Shown: in pieces, positions 1 to 9,659 of the stretch | How the letters are laid out: every line of letters begins with the position of its first letter | Numbering within the stretch: position 1 is the stretch's first letter | Assembly: GCF_005144585.1 (NCBI RefSeq) | Contig: NZ_SSMQ01000008.1 | Location: forward strand, 124,001 to 188,000 | Length of the DNA: 64,000 bases | Origin: Polyangium fumosum | GTDB taxonomy: Bacteria > Myxococcota_A > Polyangia > Polyangiales > Polyangiaceae | Direction of reading: 5' to 3' | The notes under the pieces: generated by a model | Seen by the model: the letters and a program-made list of their open reading frames with translations, nothing else | The model's database searches: none | Told to the model about the DNA's origin: nothing | Program-made: the position numbers and the translations under genes

Positions 1-1416
1 CGGCGGCGCGACGGGCGGCGTCGGCGTGGCGGCGGCCTCGAAGAACGAGTCTCCCGCGGCCATGTCGGAGACGGCCACGATCGCCGCGGGATCTGCGGGC
101 GGCGCGAAGATCGCGGGGCCCGTCGACGCCTTGACGCTCGACGTGCTCGACGCAGCCGCGGGCGCGGGTGCAGCAGGCGCGATCGGAGCAGGCGCAGGTG
201 CGGCAGGCGCGATCGGGGCAGGCGCGATCGCAGCGCGCGCAGCCGGAGCAGCGGGCGTGAGCGCAGCAGGTGCAGGCGCAGCCGACGCCGCAGGCGTGAT
301 CGATCGCGCGGCCTCGATCGGCGCCGCCGACGTGTTCGACACGATCACCGCAGCCGGCGCCGCATTCTCCTTCGTCTCCGTCTCCTCGGACGCAGCCGCG
401 GGCTTCGCCGGCTGCACGCGCCGCTTGCGTTGTTGCGGCTTCGGCGCATCCGCCTCGACGAGCGCACTCGCGATCGCGCCGCCGTCGTTCCACGCAGCGA
501 CCGGCAGCGCCGGCTCGGATGCGCCCTTCGCGATCACCACGTTCATCGCGTCGGGCGTCGCGTCCTTCTTGATCTCGTCGCCCTCGTCACCGGCCGTCAG
601 CGCCGCGATGATCGCGTCCGCCGCGGGCGTCGCCACGATCTTCGCGTCTGCCGCGCGCTCGGCCTTCTCGTCCTTCGTGCTCGCGCGCTCGATCTCGCGC
701 GCCTTCTGCCACGCCGACGCGAGCGCGCGCAGGCCGAAGGCACCCTTTTCGCCGGCGTTCTCCAGCGATCGCCGCATCCGCTGCACGAGCTCGATGAACG
801 AGAACGTCGCGCGCTGGACCAGGATCAACGAGACGACCGTCAACCCGATGATGTACGAGCCGATCGCCGAGAACAGCGAGCGCATCACCTCGCCGAACAG
901 CTCGCCCACCGCGCCGCCGAGCGGCATCGCGCCGAACGACGTCGCCACCGGGAACGCCACGTGCGCGAGCGCCGCCAGGATCACCACGACCACCGTGTCC
1001 CCGCCGAAGCGCGACACGCTCGCGCGCGACGGCTTGCCCCCGAGCAGCGGCGCCGACAGCGCCACGAGCTCGATCGGAAGCGCCCACGCGACGACGCCCA
1101 CCGTGCTCGCCGCGAACCCGGCGAACGCTGCGCCCACGGGCCCGACCCAGTCCGGCCCCACGACCTCCGGTCGCAGCGGGTCTCCACGGAACGACGCCAA
1201 TGCGAGCGACGTGTAAAGTGCGGACGCGAGCAGCACGAGCGCCGCCGCCTCCCGCGCATACGTATGGCGCGCCGGCGCGGCCGTCGCCGCGGACGCGCTC
1301 TCGCCCTCGCCCCCCCGGCCTCCGCCGCCACGCGTCTTTTTCGTGGGCGACGAAACAGTTTCACCGGGACCTGGGGCGGTCTGCACACGACGCGGAGCGA
1401 AGAGGGGAACGGTCAT
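1..1416 (-). CDS. ftsK: DNA translocase FtsK, N-terminal part (cut by window edge)
   Basis: The minus-strand frame is open for 472 codons from an ATG and runs off the window start with no stop. Residues about 50-250 contain several hydrophobic segments (for example ALVLLASALYTSLALASF and VVVVILAALAHVAFPV) and a membrane-proximal helix ending in KGAFGLRALASAW, the arrangement of the FtsK four-TM domain. A long Ala/Pro-rich linker with repeated APAPIAPAAPA-type units follows from about residue 260. In the family this anchor sits at the division septum and the ATPase motor, here outside the window, pumps chromosome termini. It is divergent from the lipoprotein gene to its right. Other membrane proteins with Ala-rich linkers are possible, but the order of segments fits FtsK well. 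Confidence 0.82.
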   Translation of the reverse strand, partial: MTVPLFAPRRVQTAPGPGETVSSPTKKTRGGGGRGGEGESASAATAAPARHTYAREAAALVLLASALYTSLALASFRGDPLRPEVVGPDWVGPVGAAFAGFAASTVGVVAWALPIELVALSAPLLGGKPSRASVSRFGGDTVVVVILAALAHVAFPVATSFGAMPLGGAVGELFGEVMRSLFSAIGSYIIGLTVVSLILVQRATFSFIELVQRMRRSLENAGEKGAFGLRALASAWQKAREIERASTKDEKAERAADAKIVATPAADAIIAALTAGDEGDEIKKDATPDAMNVVIAKGASEPALPVAAWNDGGAIASALVEADAPKPQQRKRRVQPAKPAAASEETETKENAAPAAVIVSNTSAAPIEAARSITPAASAAPAPAALTPAAPAARAAIAPAPIAPAAPAPAPIAPAAPAPAAASSTSSVKASTGPAIFAPPADPAAIVAVSDMAAGDSFFEAAATPTPPVAPP

Positions 1417-1634
1417 GGCCTACCTGAACCTACCTTGCCTACATATTCCCACTCTTCCTTCTATGCAAGTCCCTGGTGGCGAAGCTGGCGGGACGTGCCG
1501 GGTTCGTGGTCGAGGGCACAGAGGATCCTCCTCTTCGGCGCGGCGCGGCGCGGGTGCGCCTTTGTTAAGGACCCGAAATTCTTTGAGCCTGGGACGCCCC
1601 GAGCGGTACCATCGCCGCCATTCTCAAGGACAGC

Positions 1635-3284
1635 ATGCGAAGCGTTGATGGAGCAGGGCCGCGCCCCAAGACCGCGAGCGTTCTCGCGACGTGCCTCGTG
1701 GCCTTGGGCATGGGGCTCGTGTCGAGCGGTTGCCGCGTCGACGACAACGACATCCACCGCTGGGAGAACACGGCCCACGGCCCGAAAAAGCTCTGCGCCG
1801 TGCTGCTGTACGACAAGTACGACACCTCGCTCCGCGTCGAGAGCGCGCTGGCGCTGATCCGCATGAAGCCGCGATCCGGCAGGCGACTCGCCTTCACGCA
1901 GATCGACAGCGAGGATCCGCCGGAGAACGAGGCCTGCAAAGGCAGCCTCGTCGACGTGCTTTCGGGCCTGCGCGCCGAGGTGCAAGGGCCGATCGTGTCG
2001 CAGCTCGTCTCCTCGATCATCGTGGAGCTGAAGCGCCCGCCGCCCGTCGCGCAGCCCGGGCAGCCTGCGCCCGCGGACGGATCGTTTCCGTACAAAGACG
2101 CGGCCTACGCGATGCTCGTGGCGGACAAGCCGCCGCTCGTCACGGACGAAGGCCTCAAGCAGACGCTGCGCGGCGCGCTCGTCGAGTGGGCGATGGCCGA
2201 CTTCGAACGCCGCCTCGAATCACGCGGGCAGGCCTACGGGATGGAGCAGCTCCTGCGCGTGATCGGGGTGGAAGCGGTCGTGGGGCTGCCGAAGCTCATG
2301 ACGAAGGAGACGCGCAAGCTCGACGCCATGGCCTCGCTCGTGGCGGAGCTCGGCGACGCGAAGACGAAAGAAGCCGCGTCGGCGGCGCTCGTCGAGGTCG
2401 CGAAGTGGATCCTCTCGGACGACTGGACGAAGGTGCGCACGCCCGAGCTCAAGGACTCGAACGCGGCGCAAAAGCTCACGCCGACCGAGGAGCAGTTCAA
2501 GAAGCAGATCGAGGCGCTCCAGGACGACGAGCTGATCAAGGTCTTCGCCTCGATGCGCAAGGTCGGCGGCCGGCCCGTGGTCGATCACCTGCTCGGCTTC
2601 GCGGCGCGCAAGGATCAAAGCGAGAAACGAAGGCAAACCGCGCTCGCCGCGCTCGAAGGGCACCTCAAGAAGGACAACGCCGACGACGTCAAGCGGATCC
2701 TCGAGATCGCGGGCAGCGACGCGCCCGACGTGGTGCTGGATCAAGCCTTCCGCCGCATCGGCGAGCTGCCCCGCGAGGCCGTCGTCGAGAAGCTCTACGC
2801 CCTGTTCAAGACCGACAAATGGAAGGTGCGCCGCGCCGCCGCGACGACGGTGCTCAAAATGTCGACGGTCAAGGACGTGGGCGAGTTCCTCGGCAAGCTC
2901 CCCGATGACAAAAACTTCGCCCTCGGCGAGGCGCTCACGTATGGCGCATATATGGGTGAGCTGAAGGAGGGCACGCCCCTCGATGCGCTGAAGAAATACT
3001 TCGGCCCTGGATCACCCGCAGCGCGGACGAGCGCGATCGCGTATTATTTCACGTACGGAACGTCGGCGGACGTCTCCGCCCTGTCGTCGCTGGAGTCCGA
3101 CGAGGGCAGGGCCCCGAAGTGCGACAGCGACCCCGACTGCAAATGGGTCTGCGATGTCCCGAAAGAGGGCAGCCAGGAGCGCGAGCAGAAAGAGATCAAG
3201 ACGATCGGCGAGTTCGTCCGCCACTGCGTCGTGCCGGCCATGAAGGAGCGCAAACCCGAAGCTGCCAAGGAGCAAAAGAAATGA
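1635..3284 (+). CDS. lipoprotein with HEAT-like repeats, function unknown
   Basis: 549 residues. The N-terminus has a hydrophobic stretch ending in GLVSSGC, a lipobox with Cys33 as the probable lipidated residue. The body is rich in charged amphipathic helices, and the segment DKWKVRRAAATTVLKM looks like a HEAT or PBS-lyase-type repeat, so a helical solenoid scaffold facing the periplasm is likely. Four cysteines cluster near the C-terminus (CDSDPDCKWVC, then HC). The ATG lies a few bases after an AAGGA-like sequence. No catalytic motif was recognised. The following gene encodes an FHA protein and may be co-transcribed (113-bp gap). Confidence 0.75.
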   Translation: MRSVDGAGPRPKTASVLATCLVALGMGLVSSGCRVDDNDIHRWENTAHGPKKLCAVLLYDKYDTSLRVESALALIRMKPRSGRRLAFTQIDSEDPPENEACKGSLVDVLSGLRAEVQGPIVSQLVSSIIVELKRPPPVAQPGQPAPADGSFPYKDAAYAMLVADKPPLVTDEGLKQTLRGALVEWAMADFERRLESRGQAYGMEQLLRVIGVEAVVGLPKLMTKETRKLDAMASLVAELGDAKTKEAASAALVEVAKWILSDDWTKVRTPELKDSNAAQKLTPTEEQFKKQIEALQDDELIKVFASMRKVGGRPVVDHLLGFAARKDQSEKRRQTALAALEGHLKKDNADDVKRILEIAGSDAPDVVLDQAFRRIGELPREAVVEKLYALFKTDKWKVRRAAATTVLKMSTVKDVGEFLGKLPDDKNFALGEALTYGAYMGELKEGTPLDALKKYFGPGSPAARTSAIAYYFTYGTSADVSALSSLESDEGRAPKCDSDPDCKWVCDVPKEGSQEREQKEIKTIGEFVRHCVVPAMKERKPEAAKEQKK

Positions 3285-3397
3285 GCGGCAGAGCACGCCC
3301 CGGCGAGTGATCGCCGAGCGTGCCGCCCAGGTCTCGGAGGATCGGGAGTGCCGGATCCTCAGCACGGCTCGGAACCATCGACGACGATTAGGGAAAA

Positions 3398-5107
3398 ATG
3401 AGCGCGGATCCGAACAAGAAGAGCGCAAGGACATTCCAGTGCCGCGACGTCCTCTGGGAGACGTTCGAACAGATGGCACGCGAGCTGGAGTGCTCGATCG
3501 ACTACCTCATCAACGAGTCGATGAAGCAGTACGCGCGGCAGCGCAGCTACAGCCCGCGTACACCGTTCCCCGGCGCGGTCCGCAACGAGTCGGCCCCCGG
3601 AAGCGGCAACCCGATGTCGACGCCGGGAATCCCCGCGCCGCCGCCGTCACCGCCGCCGGGCTACCCGCCGGCCCCCGCCGCAGCCGCGCCCGCCATGCCC
3701 GCGGCCTACAGCTCGGCCCCGATGTCCGCGATGCCGCCCGCGCCGCCGCCCATGGTCGGCGCCCCGGCGCCGCAGCCGCCGCCGCCCATGCTCGGCACGC
3801 CGCCGGGGCCGCCCCCGCCCTACGGTGCGCCCCCGAGCCTCACGGGGACCGCAGGTCCGGGCGCGCCCCCCGGGCCTCCGCCCATGATGGGAGGCCCCGG
3901 CGCACCGCCCGCGCCTCCGCCCATGATGGGAGGCCCCGGCGCGCCGCCCGCGCCTCCGCCCATGATGGGTGGTCCGGGCCTCGGCGCGCCGCCGCCTCCG
4001 CCGCCTTCGCCCTACGGCGCTCCGCCTCCGCCGCCCTCGCCTTACGGGGGTGCGCCGCCGAGCCTCACGGGGACCGCAGGTCCAGGCGCTCCGCCTGGGC
4101 CTCCGCCCATGATGGGAGGGGCTCCGATGGGCGCTCCCCCGATGGGCGCTCCTCCTCCGATGGGCGCTCCTCCTCCGATGGGCGCTCCCCCCGGCCTCGG
4201 CGCGCCGCCGCCGCCTCCGCCCGGCCCCGCGACCGCGACGCCGCCGCCGCCTCCGCCGGGGACGACGCGTCCGCCGTCTGTCTCGATGACCGGCGCGCCG
4301 CCGCCGCCCCCGAAGCCGGGGAACCGGCCGCCGAGCGTCCCCGCGCCGCCGCCGGGCCCGGGCATGCAGTCGCGCCCGAACGTGCCGCCGCCGCCGCCCA
4401 CGGGCGTCGCGCGTCCCGGGGGTCCGCCTCCGCCCCCGCCGCCGAACCGGCAGACGATGGGCCCGGGTGCTCCGCCTCCGCTCACGCGTTCGGTGCCGCC
4501 CCCGGCCGCCACGCCGGTGCCCCCGATGGCGACCGGCGCTCCTCCGGCCCCGCCGTCGCTGGGCGCGCCGCCTCCGCCTCCGCCCGGTTCGATGATGGGC
4601 GCGCCGCCTCCGCCTCCGCCCGGTCCGATGATGGGCGCTCCGCCGCCCCCGCCGCCGGGCCCGATGATGGGCGCGCCGCCGCCCCCGCCGCCGGGACCTC
4701 CCTCGGCGATCGGCTTCGGGGCTCCGCCGCCGCCTCCGCCGCCGCAGTACGGCAACATGGCGCCTCCCGGCCCGCCGCCGGCCCCGCCTGCGCCTGCGCC
4801 TTCCGCGGCCGGCGGCATCCCGGGCGCGATCCCGCTCTTCGCCTATTACGGCGGCGAGCGGAGCATCGTGAACAAGGACCGCTTCATCATCGGCCGCGGC
4901 AAGCAGTCGAGCGACCTGACGATCAAGGACCCGAACGTCTCGCGCCAGCACGCGATGGTCGAGTACCTGAACGGCCAGTACTACATGGTCGACATGGGCT
5001 CGACGAACGGCGTCGAGTTCAACGGCCAGCGCATCACGCGCAAGGCGATCGGCGAAGGCGACTCGTATCGGATCTGCGATCACGAGGTCCGGTTCTCCTA
5101 CCGCTGA
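3398..5107 (+). CDS. FHA-domain protein with N-terminal RHH-like segment and polyproline linker
   Basis: 569 residues in three parts. Residues about 8-45 (CRDVLWETFEQMARELEC...) resemble a ribbon-helix-helix or short helical dimerisation segment. Residues about 75-475 are a low-complexity linker of GAPPPPPPGPMMG-like units. Residues about 480-569 form a canonical FHA domain with GRGKQSSDLTI, SRQHA and STNGVEFNG, the residues that bind phosphothreonine peptides in this family. It is probably a phospho-signalling scaffold for Ser/Thr kinases. The polyproline linker could project the FHA domain or bind profilin/SH3-like partners, which is inference. The ATG was chosen because the N-terminal helix begins right after it. 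The next gene starts 7 bp after the stop. Confidence 0.85.
   Translation: MSADPNKKSARTFQCRDVLWETFEQMARELECSIDYLINESMKQYARQRSYSPRTPFPGAVRNESAPGSGNPMSTPGIPAPPPSPPPGYPPAPAAAAPAMPAAYSSAPMSAMPPAPPPMVGAPAPQPPPPMLGTPPGPPPPYGAPPSLTGTAGPGAPPGPPPMMGGPGAPPAPPPMMGGPGAPPAPPPMMGGPGLGAPPPPPPSPYGAPPPPPSPYGGAPPSLTGTAGPGAPPGPPPMMGGAPMGAPPMGAPPPMGAPPPMGAPPGLGAPPPPPPGPATATPPPPPPGTTRPPSVSMTGAPPPPPKPGNRPPSVPAPPPGPGMQSRPNVPPPPPTGVARPGGPPPPPPPNRQTMGPGAPPPLTRSVPPPAATPVPPMATGAPPAPPSLGAPPPPPPGSMMGAPPPPPPGPMMGAPPPPPPGPMMGAPPPPPPGPPSAIGFGAPPPPPPPQYGNMAPPGPPPAPPAPAPSAAGGIPGAIPLFAYYGGERSIVNKDRFIIGRGKQSSDLTIKDPNVSRQHAMVEYLNGQYYMVDMGSTNGVEFNGQRITRKAIGEGDSYRICDHEVRFSYR
3630..4815 (+). repeat. coding low-complexity polyproline/Gly-Ala-Met repeat tract
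   Basis: Imperfect repeats encoding units such as GAPPPPPPGPMM and APPAPPPMMGGPG fill the middle of the FHA gene. Several copies are nearly identical at DNA level, so this tract should be prone to copy-number change by slippage or recombination. It also generates very long antisense reading frames that should not be taken as genes. Confidence 0.85.
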
Positions 5108-5114
5108 TGGGCTG

Positions 5115-6443
5115 ATGGGGGTGGTCATGGGTGGCTCGCGTGGACAAACCGTGCGAGCCACCCGTCACGCCCCGCCCCTCCTCTCCTTCACGCTCGCCGC
5201 GCTCCTCGTCACGGGCCACGCCCGCGCCTCGAACGAGCCTCCCTGGGTCGCGCCCGAGACCGAGCCGCTGCCCCAGGGCATCGTCAGCGCGCGCATCCTC
5301 AAGGCCGACCAGCCGATCCTCGCTTCTCCGTGGGAAGGCGCGCCGCGCCGCGGATCGGCTGCGCTCGACGTGCACCTTCCGATCTTCGCCGCGCGCCGCG
5401 GCCCTGGCTGCAAGGGCCGGTTCCTCTCGATCGGCCCGATCGCGTGGGTCTGCGAGGACGCCGTCGAGCTCGCGGAGACGCCCTTCGTGGACGCCGCCTA
5501 CCGCGCGATCCGCGAGACCGCGGATGGTTTGCCCTTCCGGTACTACTTCGTCGGCCCCGACGGATCGTTTGCGTACAAAAAGCTTCACGCGGTCGACGTC
5601 GGCGCGCCCGACATGCAGCTCGAACCGGGGTTTGCCGTGGCGATCGTGGAAGAGCGCGTGGTCGAGGGCGCGCGCTACGGCCGCAGCCACAACGAGCTCT
5701 GGATCCCGATGCGCGACCTCGGCCCTGCGCGACCGATCGCGTTCCGCGGTGAGGAGATCAAACCCGACGCGCCCGCGGACGTCTTGCCCTTCGCGTGGAT
5801 CCTCGTCGACAAGGCGAAGGTCTTCTCGACGCCGGGCGCCCTCGGCAAGGTGGAGTCGAGCCGCGCGCGCTTCGAGCGTGTGCCCTTCTTCGAGGAGAAA
5901 AACGTCGGCGGCGCGCGCTTCTCGCGCATCGGCGAGGGCGCATGGGTTCGCTCGTCGGAGCTCCGCCATGCGACGATCGCCCCGCCGCCGCCCGAGGTCG
6001 ACGTCGCTGCGGGCGAGAAGTGGATCGACGTCGAGCTCGAGAGCCAGACGCTCGTCGCCTACGAGGGCAAACGCCCCGTGTTCGCGACGCTCGTCTCGAC
6101 CGGCAAGGGCCGCGAAGGATCGGCCACGGCCACGCCGCGCGGCACGTCGCGGATCTGGGCGAAGCTCTTCACGTCGAACATGGACAACCTCGAGGACGAG
6201 GGCGCGACGCGGTACTACCGGATGGAAGACGTGCCGTGGGTGCAGTTCTTCGCGAAGGGCGTCGGCCTGCACGGCGCGTTCTGGCATCGCTCGTTCGGCC
6301 ACGTGCGCAGCCACGGCTGCGTGAACCTCGCGCCGCTCGACGCGCAGCGGCTCTTCTTCTGGACCACGCCGCGCGTGCCCGCCGGATGGACGGCCGCCTT
6401 GCCGAGCACGCACGACGTGGGCACCGTCGTGCGTGTACGCTAG
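5115..6443 (+). CDS. secreted L,D-transpeptidase (YkuD fold)
   Basis: 442 residues. The N-terminus carries a basic stretch and hydrophobic segment ending near ASN, a signal peptide. The C-terminal third contains the YkuD catalytic signature: HGAFWHRSFGHVRSHGCVN, with Cys402 as predicted nucleophile and the preceding His residues in the expected places. Enzymes of this family make 3-3 peptidoglycan cross-links or attach proteins to peptidoglycan. The upstream region (residues 40-290) may hold SH3-like wall-binding modules. An alternative ATG four codons downstream has a better G-rich ribosome site. It lies between the FHA gene and the UbiB-like gene with 7- and 12-bp gaps, so an operon is likely. 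Confidence 0.9.
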   Translation: MGVVMGGSRGQTVRATRHAPPLLSFTLAALLVTGHARASNEPPWVAPETEPLPQGIVSARILKADQPILASPWEGAPRRGSAALDVHLPIFAARRGPGCKGRFLSIGPIAWVCEDAVELAETPFVDAAYRAIRETADGLPFRYYFVGPDGSFAYKKLHAVDVGAPDMQLEPGFAVAIVEERVVEGARYGRSHNELWIPMRDLGPARPIAFRGEEIKPDAPADVLPFAWILVDKAKVFSTPGALGKVESSRARFERVPFFEEKNVGGARFSRIGEGAWVRSSELRHATIAPPPPEVDVAAGEKWIDVELESQTLVAYEGKRPVFATLVSTGKGREGSATATPRGTSRIWAKLFTSNMDNLEDEGATRYYRMEDVPWVQFFAKGVGLHGAFWHRSFGHVRSHGCVNLAPLDAQRLFFWTTPRVPAGWTAALPSTHDVGTVVRVR

Positions 6444-6455
6444 AGAGCGCCCTGC

Positions 6456-8174
6456 ATGGTCTCGATCGTCAACGCTGTTCGTGATCTCGGCCGACTGCGC
6501 CAGATCTACGTCGTGCTCGTTCGTCATGGCTTCGGCGAGCTCGCGCAGCGGCTCGGGCTCGGCGGTCGTGGACGCGCGCAAGCCTTGCCCGAGCTCCCCG
6601 CAGGCAACGAGGCGAGCGACGCGCTCGTCGAGGCGCCCGAGGACGACACGAAGCGTGGCGAGGAAGAACGACGGCGCATCTCGCTGCCCGAGCGCGTGCG
6701 GCTCGTGTGCATGGATCTCGGCCCCTCGTTCGTGAAGCTCGGCCAGATCGCCTCCACGCGCCCCGACGTCCTGCCGAACGACTGGATCCTCGAACTGAAG
6801 AAGCTCCAGGACGAGGTCAACCCGCTGCCTTGGAGCGACATCAAGGGCGCGGTCGAGGCCTCGCTCGGCGCGCCGATCGAGGACGTCTACGAAGGCTTCG
6901 AGGAAAAACCTCTCGCTGCGGCCTCGATCGGCCAGGTCCACCGCGCCGTGCTCAAGCACGCGGACGGCCCGCAAGAGGTCGTCGTGAAGGTGCAGCGGCC
7001 CGGCGTGCGCACGACCGTCGCGCGGGACCTCGAGCTCTTGCATGCGCTCGCGAAGCTCATCGAGCGCACGATCCCCGAATCGGCCTTGTACCAACCCTCG
7101 GCGCTCGTCGATCAGTTCGACCGTGCGATCACGAGCGAGCTCGACTTCGCGCTCGAAGCCGAACACGCCGAGAAGTTCGCGCGCAACTTCGCAGGCCACC
7201 CGCACGCGCGTTTCCCGCGCGTCTACCGCGAAGCCTCGTCGAAGACCGTGCTCACGCTGGAGCTCCTCCCCGGCGGCAAGGTCTACGACGAGATCCGCCA
7301 CCATGGGCACAAAGGCCCGGCGATCGCGCAGGCCGCCGTCGGCATCGTCGTGAAGATGATCTTCGAGGACGGGTTTTTCCACGCGGACCCGCACCCTGGG
7401 AACATCTTGATCTCCGGCGACCCCGACAGCCCCACGATCGGCCTCATCGATCTCGGCATGGTCGGCCGTTTGTCGCCGGAGATGCGCGACAAGACGCTCG
7501 ACCTGATGATCGCGGCGGTTCGTCAGGACCACCTCGGCGTCGCGGATGCGCTCTACGCGATCGGCACGCCGACGAAGAAGATCGACATGCGCGCCTACCG
7601 CGCCGAGGTCAGCCTCTTGGCCGAGAAGTACGTCGGCAGGCCGCTCAAGGAAATCGACGTCGCCGCCATGATCAGCGATCTCATGCGCGGCGCGGCCAAG
7701 TACGGCATCGAGATCCCGCCGGACTTCCTGCTCGTCGGCAAGGCGATCATGACGATCGAAGGCGTCGGCAAGGAGATCGACCCGGACCTCGACGTCTTTG
7801 GCGTCGCGCGTCCGTTGTTCCTCGATCTCCTGCGCAAACGTTACTCGCCCGAGCGCATCGGCATGGAGCTCTGGCGCGGCGTCGAGCGCCTTTCCGGCGC
7901 TGCCTACGACATGCCGCAGCAGCTCCGCGAGATCTTCGACGACCTACGCCTCGGGCGGCTGACCTTACGCACCACCGATCCGACCCTCCCGCGCACGGTC
8001 GATCGCCTCGGACGTCGCCTCTTCGCGGGCCTCGTCGTGGCGACCTTCGTCTTCGCGGGGACGTGGCTGCTTCAAACGGATCGCAAGGACCCGCTCGGCA
8101 TCACGCTCCTCGTCTTCGGCGTGCTCGTGATGTTCGGGCACGTCGTCCTCGACGTGCTCCGCCACCTACGTTAG
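6456..8174 (+). CDS. UbiB/ABC1 (AarF) atypical kinase-like membrane protein
   Basis: 572 residues with the hallmarks of the UbiB/ABC1/ADCK family: FVKLGQIASTRPDVLP (the KxGQ motif), AAASIGQVHRA in place of the glycine-rich loop, VVVKVQRPGV with the ATP-site lysine, FFHADPHPGNILI and IDLGMVGRLSPE, the last carrying the metal-binding Asp. Two C-terminal hydrophobic segments (LFAGLVVATFVFAGTWLL and ITLLVFGVLVMFGHVVL) anchor it in the inner membrane. Relatives support ubiquinone/menaquinone or other isoprenoid lipid metabolism; the exact substrate cannot be told here. It is the last gene of the plus-strand run and converges on atpE. Confidence 0.92.
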   Translation: MVSIVNAVRDLGRLRQIYVVLVRHGFGELAQRLGLGGRGRAQALPELPAGNEASDALVEAPEDDTKRGEEERRRISLPERVRLVCMDLGPSFVKLGQIASTRPDVLPNDWILELKKLQDEVNPLPWSDIKGAVEASLGAPIEDVYEGFEEKPLAAASIGQVHRAVLKHADGPQEVVVKVQRPGVRTTVARDLELLHALAKLIERTIPESALYQPSALVDQFDRAITSELDFALEAEHAEKFARNFAGHPHARFPRVYREASSKTVLTLELLPGGKVYDEIRHHGHKGPAIAQAAVGIVVKMIFEDGFFHADPHPGNILISGDPDSPTIGLIDLGMVGRLSPEMRDKTLDLMIAAVRQDHLGVADALYAIGTPTKKIDMRAYRAEVSLLAEKYVGRPLKEIDVAAMISDLMRGAAKYGIEIPPDFLLVGKAIMTIEGVGKEIDPDLDVFGVARPLFLDLLRKRYSPERIGMELWRGVERLSGAAYDMPQQLREIFDDLRLGRLTLRTTDPTLPRTVDRLGRRLFAGLVVATFVFAGTWLLQTDRKDPLGITLLVFGVLVMFGHVVLDVLRHLR

Positions 8175-8208
8175 CCGCCGTCTGCATCAGGCCGCCGCAT
8201 GTGCACAG

Positions 8209-8242
8209 CAGGGCGCCGAGTCTCCTCGACGCCCTGCTTTGC
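8209..8242 (+). terminator. stem-loop with short T run after the UbiB-like gene
   Basis: GCAGGGCG and CGCCCTGC form an 8-bp stem around a 14-nt loop, followed by TTTG. It sits between the two convergent genes. The T run is short, so termination strength is uncertain. Confidence 0.5.
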
Positions 8243-8274
8243 GGCCCGGTGAAGTCCGTGCGTGGCCTGTCCGA

Positions 8275-8616
<342 letters not shown>

Positions 8617-8825
8617 CCGGTTCTGCTCCTTTCAGGCCACGCGCCCCCATGGGGGGCTGCATGCATCAATCGAGACGACCCACGGGGTTCGGGGGGACCG
8701 ACTCTTCGGTCTCACGTCCCGAGGGCTCGGGGGCTTCGCTTCGGGCGGCCCCGCTCTAATCCGAATCTGACGGTTTGGCTAGGGACTTTTTGAGGTTTCC
8801 ACCGCGATCTTTCGGTGGGGGCGCC

Positions 8826-9599
8826 TCAGTGGTGGTCTGCGTGGTGGTGCTCCGTGGCGAGGCCGATGTAGATGCTGCTGAGCAGACAGAACACCAGCGT
8901 CTGCACGACGATCACGATGAGCCCGAGCATCATCACGGGCAGCGGCAGGAAGATCGCCACGAGACCGAAGAAGACCGAGGCGATGAGGTGGTCGACCGCG
9001 ATGTTGACCATCAGACGCACGCTGAGCGTGATCGGACGGACGCAGGTCGAGATCACCTCGATCGGGAAGATCAGCGGCGCCAGGTACCACTTCGGCCCCG
9101 CGAGGTGCGCGATGTAGCTCCAGCCGTTCTCCTTGATGCCCCAGATGTTGAAGGAGAGGAAGACGAGCAGCGCGCAGCCGAGCGTGACGTTCAGGCTGGA
9201 CGTGGGCGGCGAGAAGCCGGGGATCAGGCCCGAGACGTTCGAGAAGAAGATGAAGCCCGCGGCGCCGCCGATCAGCGGGAAGTACCGCTTGGCGTTCTCC
9301 GCCCCCATCACGTCCTTGGCCATGTTGTAGAAGTAGCCAAAGAACGCCTCGAAGAACGTGCGCAGGCTGAGGCGGTCGTCCGGGACCACCGACTCGTCGA
9401 GCCGCCGGAACTTCGAGCGCACCGACATCGCCATCGCGATGAACACGATGACGATGAGCAGGCTCGCGAAGATCGGCTCGACCGAGTGGTAGCTCATCGG
9501 CTCGTGACCGATGAAGCTGTAGCCGAGGTTCTTCGCGTTCTCGCGGAGACCAGGGAGGTGGGCCAGGAGGAAGGTCAGAAAACCAGTATGCTCGGGCAT
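8826..9599 (-). CDS. atpB: ATP synthase F0 subunit a
   Basis: 257 residues from the chosen ATG, which has GGAG 11 bp upstream; an in-frame start 11 codons earlier is less likely. It is a polytopic membrane protein with the conserved region VRPITLSVRLMVNIAVDH, where the Arg of LSVRL is the essential stator arginine facing the c-ring carboxylate. The usual RLFGNM(L/M)AGH motif is changed to RLMVNIAVDH. The C-terminus is His-rich (EHHHADHH). It forms the ion half-channels of F0. It lies in the same minus-strand cluster as the AtpI-like and AtpZ-like genes. Confidence 0.95.
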   Translation of the reverse strand: MPEHTGFLTFLLAHLPGLRENAKNLGYSFIGHEPMSYHSVEPIFASLLIVIVFIAMAMSVRSKFRRLDESVVPDDRLSLRTFFEAFFGYFYNMAKDVMGAENAKRYFPLIGGAAGFIFFSNVSGLIPGFSPPTSSLNVTLGCALLVFLSFNIWGIKENGWSYIAHLAGPKWYLAPLIFPIEVISTCVRPITLSVRLMVNIAVDHLIASVFFGLVAIFLPLPVMMLGLIVIVVQTLVFCLLSSIYIGLATEHHHADHH

Positions 9600-9659
9600 G
9601 ACCGTCGTCGCTCCATCACCGGAGCGCTCCAATCTCGAACTCGTACTCGCTGCTCGATC

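Noticed and set aside
26-1216. 396-codon plus-strand frame at the window start
   Set aside because: Antisense of the open minus-strand frame, which has FtsK-like membrane segments.
3647-5161. 504-codon Arg-rich minus-strand frame
   Set aside because: It is the antisense of the polyproline linker; the plus-strand FHA protein is clearly real.
5034-7532. 832-codon minus-strand frame
   Set aside because: Antisense of the L,D-transpeptidase and UbiB-like genes, whose motifs are unmistakable.
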